Below, piece after piece: positions 3,454 to 5,658 of a stretch of DNA of 5,658 bases. A model generated the notes under the pieces. The model was not told the DNA's origin and ran no database searches. It worked only from the letters and a program-made list of their open reading frames with translations. This DNA is from Candidatus Woesearchaeota archaeon (GTDB lineage: Archaea; Nanobdellota; Nanobdellia; Woesearchaeales; GW2011-AR9). The stretch's first letter is position 1. Every line of letters begins with the position of its first letter. Where the stretch lies: contig JACQNF010000071.1 of assembly GCA_016203215.1 (NCBI GenBank), positions 1 through 5,658 of the forward strand. Direction: 5' to 3'. Both the position numbers and the translations under genes were made by a program.

Positions 3454-5658
3454 CTAACGAGAGATACCTATCTTCACTCCAAATTTCTCTGAAACAAGGG
3501 GGGTTTCGCCAGAGAAAATTATGTTCTGGGCGTTGAGCACCGCTTGCAAGTCTTTCTTCATGCGTTCAATCATTGCAGGAAATTCGTTCTCGCTGCTGGT
3601 GAGAGTTAACGTTTTGATCTCTTCCTTGAGTGAGACTTTCTGTTCGGATTTCCATTTCCGAACAGTGTTGATGATATCTACGGCGAGATCTCCTATTAAT
3701 TCGGCATGTTCGTCAATCAATCGAGGATTATGCGACGGCCAGGAAGAGGTATGAATACTCCGTTGTTTCTCGGTTGTAGCATATAAATGCTGATAGATTT
3801 CTTCTGTCACGTGAGGCGTGATCGGCGCCATCATTTTCAAGATTGTCAACAATGTCTGATGGAGCGTATATTGGGCACTTGTTCTTGCCCCTGTGCCTCG
3901 TGCATCTTGGTTGTACAAGCGATCTTTGACAATTTCTAAGTAGTTATCGCAGAAGTCATGCCAGAAGAAGTGTTCAACTTTCATTTTTGTTTTGGAGTAT
4001 TCAAACTGTTCAAAACTATCAGAACATTCTTTGATTGTTCGCTGTAATTTGCTGAGGAGCCAGCGATCTAGTACTTCTGAAGGAGATAATTCTCGCTGTT
4101 CGGTGAAATCCCCGAGATGCTGTGCACAGAATTTAGCGGCATTCCACAATTTCGTCACAAATTTTTGTCCTGTGACGAGATCTTTCTCTTGGAACGGCAG
4201 GTCGTCGCCGAGGGTCGAGCCTGCGGCCCAGAATCGTAAGGCATCTGCTGAATATTTTTGGATCATCGCTTGCGGTTCGATGATGTTTCCGAGGGATTTG
4301 GACATTTTTCTTCCATGCGGGTCTTGGGCATGACCGGAAATCATGACTCTCTTCCAGGGAACTCGACGGTGATGGAAATAACTCTTGACAATCGTGTAGA
4401 ACAACCATGTGCGGATGATGTCATGAGCTTGTGGACGAAGGGCAAATGGTTTGTTGTCAAACACAGAATCGTATTCTCCTTGATGGATCCAATTACTTGC
4501 AATTTCTGGTGTCACGGATGACGTTGCCCATGTATCAAGGACATCAGTCTCCCCGATGAATTCACGCGATCTGCAGGCGCAGCTCTGTTTTGGTAGGGAG
4601 ATCGTCGGATCGACAGGAAGATCTTCTTGTCTTGGAACAAGGTATGATTTGCACTGCGTGCATTGCCAGATGGGGATGGGGATTCCAAAATGTCGCTGCC
4701 GTGAGATGCACCAATCCCATTGAAGATTCTGTACCCAGTGATCGTAACGGACTTTCATGTGCACGGGATGCCATTGGATGGCAGATGCAATCTCCAATAA
4801 ATCCTCTTTTGCGTCCAAGACTTTGATGTACCACTGCTTTGTTTTAAGAAACTCAATTTCGGTCTTGCAACGTTCATGGACGTTGACTGCATGTGTGATC
4901 TCTTTTTGGCTCAGGAGAAGTCCATTTTCTTTCAGCTTTTCGAGGATCGCCTTGCGCGCGTCTTTGATTTTGAGTCCTTTGAATTCGTCGGCAAGGCTGT
5001 TTAATCGGCCGTTCTTTTCGAAGACAACGCGAAGAGGAAGCTTGAAGCGGAACCACTTGTCGACGTCTTCTTTGTCTCCAAAAGTACACACCATCATCAG
5101 ACCTGTTCCTTTGTCTAAAGCTACTGCTTCGTCCGCGAGGATAGGAACTTCGTGCTCAAACAACGGGACACGTGCGAACTTTCCGTGAAGTGCTTGATAT
5201 CGAGGATCCTGGGGGTTATAGAACAGGGCGACGCAGGCAGGGAGCAGTTCTGGCCGTGTTGTGGAAATCGCCAGTTCTTTCCCCCCCGTGGTGAAGAGGA
5301 TCGTGTTGAAGTGCGACGTCATGTCGACCGACTCAAATTCAGCCTGTGCTATTGCCGTCTGGCAAGCAACACAGTAACTGCCCGGCGCTTCTTGCTGATA
5401 GATCCGGCCTTTCTGAAACAGGTCGATAAACGAAGCTTGGGATGTTATTTGGCAATGCCTGTTGATCGTTGAATACGACCTTTTGAAATCAGCAGACATC
5501 CCGATTTCCTTCCAGCTCTGGATGAATGCGGGTTTTTCTTTCTCGATGAATTCATTGCAGATGCGTACGAACTCCTGTCGTGGAAGATGAGTCGAAAGGA
5601 TGTTCTTGCTCTTCTCTACCAATCGTTCCGTCGGCAGACCATTATCATCAGTCCCAAA
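3454..5658 (-). CDS. valS: Valyl-tRNA synthetase, compact archaeal/rickettsial type (5' end outside window)
   Basis: A class I synthetase that charges tRNA-Val with valine. The frame is open to the right edge, where codons read FGTDDNGLPTER, a conserved stretch after the HIGH motif. The HIGH motif and, by my estimate, 80-90 residues are therefore missing; 734 residues are visible. Numbering from the edge: CVAC at 96-99; the CP1 editing domain with STTRPE at 132-137 and CTFGDKED, whose Asp195 and Asp198 match conserved editing aspartates; a zinc-like CTQC/CAC cluster at 333-362; the ValS signature TDVLDTWATSS; KMSKS at 451-455; and an anticodon-binding helical domain from about 520. The CTFGDKxD form of CP1 and the lack of the long C-terminal coiled-coil arm place it with archaeal and rickettsial ValS, not the E. 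coli type. A TTG at 5622 is internal. A seven-G run at about 5281-5287 keeps frame. Confidence 0.94.
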   Translation of the reverse strand, partial: FGTDDNGLPTERLVEKSKNILSTHLPRQEFVRICNEFIEKEKPAFIQSWKEIGMSADFKRSYSTINRHCQITSQASFIDLFQKGRIYQQEAPGSYCVACQTAIAQAEFESVDMTSHFNTILFTTGGKELAISTTRPELLPACVALFYNPQDPRYQALHGKFARVPLFEHEVPILADEAVALDKGTGLMMVCTFGDKEDVDKWFRFKLPLRVVFEKNGRLNSLADEFKGLKIKDARKAILEKLKENGLLLSQKEITHAVNVHERCKTEIEFLKTKQWYIKVLDAKEDLLEIASAIQWHPVHMKVRYDHWVQNLQWDWCISRQRHFGIPIPIWQCTQCKSYLVPRQEDLPVDPTISLPKQSCACRSREFIGETDVLDTWATSSVTPEIASNWIHQGEYDSVFDNKPFALRPQAHDIIRTWLFYTIVKSYFHHRRVPWKRVMISGHAQDPHGRKMSKSLGNIIEPQAMIQKYSADALRFWAAGSTLGDDLPFQEKDLVTGQKFVTKLWNAAKFCAQHLGDFTEQRELSPSEVLDRWLLSKLQRTIKECSDSFEQFEYSKTKMKVEHFFWHDFCDNYLEIVKDRLYNQDARGTGARTSAQYTLHQTLLTILKMMAPITPHVTEEIYQHLYATTEKQRSIHTSSWPSHNPRLIDEHAELIGDLAVDIINTVRKWKSEQKVSLKEEIKTLTLTSSENEFPAMIERMKKDLQAVLNAQNIIFSGETPLVSEKFGVKIGISR

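Noticed and set aside
3442..3492. 16-codon plus-strand open frame starting ATGAACCTC
   Set aside because: It is antisense to the end of valS, has no Shine-Dalgarno or promoter, and is too short to support.
4757..5188. 143-residue plus-strand open frame inside valS
   Set aside because: Shadow of the strongly conserved valS frame; its Ser/Arg-rich product has no motif.
5281..5287. Seven-base C run in valS as a frameshift or slippage site
   Set aside because: The reading frame and conserved sequence continue unchanged on both sides, so no frameshift is needed.
5620..5622. TTG at 5622 as start of valS
   Set aside because: The codons before it encode GTDDNGLPTER, conserved ValS sequence, so the gene continues beyond the right edge.
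1..5658. CRISPR array, transposon ends or other long repeats
   Set aside because: No regularly spaced repeats, no transposase-like frame and no long inverted or direct repeats were seen on either strand.

Overview
The window looks like a piece of an archaeal chromosome of moderate base composition, most likely an uncultivated lineage of the DPANN type (Woesearchaeota/Pacearchaeota-like). This is an inference. It rests on BRE/TATA-box promoters, one of them placed for a leaderless mRNA, on T-run terminators without strong hairpins, on a valyl-tRNA synthetase of the compact archaeal/rickettsial kind, and on a tiny DUF5679-like zinc protein. A bacterial candidate phylum is less likely but not excluded. 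UAA, UAG and UGA all act as stops, so the code is standard.

Layout from left to right. Bases 2-913 (+) hold most of a D-2-hydroxyacid dehydrogenase of the glyoxylate reductase/hydroxypyruvate reductase (GyaR) kind. Its reading frame is open to the left edge, so the first ~20 codons lie outside. It converges, with only 8 nt between stop codons, on a minus-strand unit of three genes that reads from right to left: an unrecognised 110-residue protein (2723-3055), an FSP1/AIFM2- and NDH-2-like FAD/NAD(P)H oxidoreductase (1650-2696), and a HAD-family phosphatase (922-1653). The last two are joined by an ATGA stop/start overlap. The unit has its own promoter at about 3077-3091.

Upstream, also on the minus strand, lie a 54-residue double-CxxC protein (3131-3295), preceded by a strong Shine-Dalgarno sequence and a good promoter match and followed by a T-rich terminator, and then valS (3454-5658), which runs off the right edge and lacks its HIGH region in this window.

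The genes do not form one obvious pathway: valS and the zinc protein are housekeeping, and the dehydrogenase and the three-gene unit are central or redox metabolism. The part least explained is the three-gene unit, in which an uncharacterised protein leads a likely quinone-reducing flavoenzyme and a phosphatase. No mobile element, CRISPR array, tRNA or rRNA was seen. The only gene-free stretches are short (8, 26, 75 and 158 nt).
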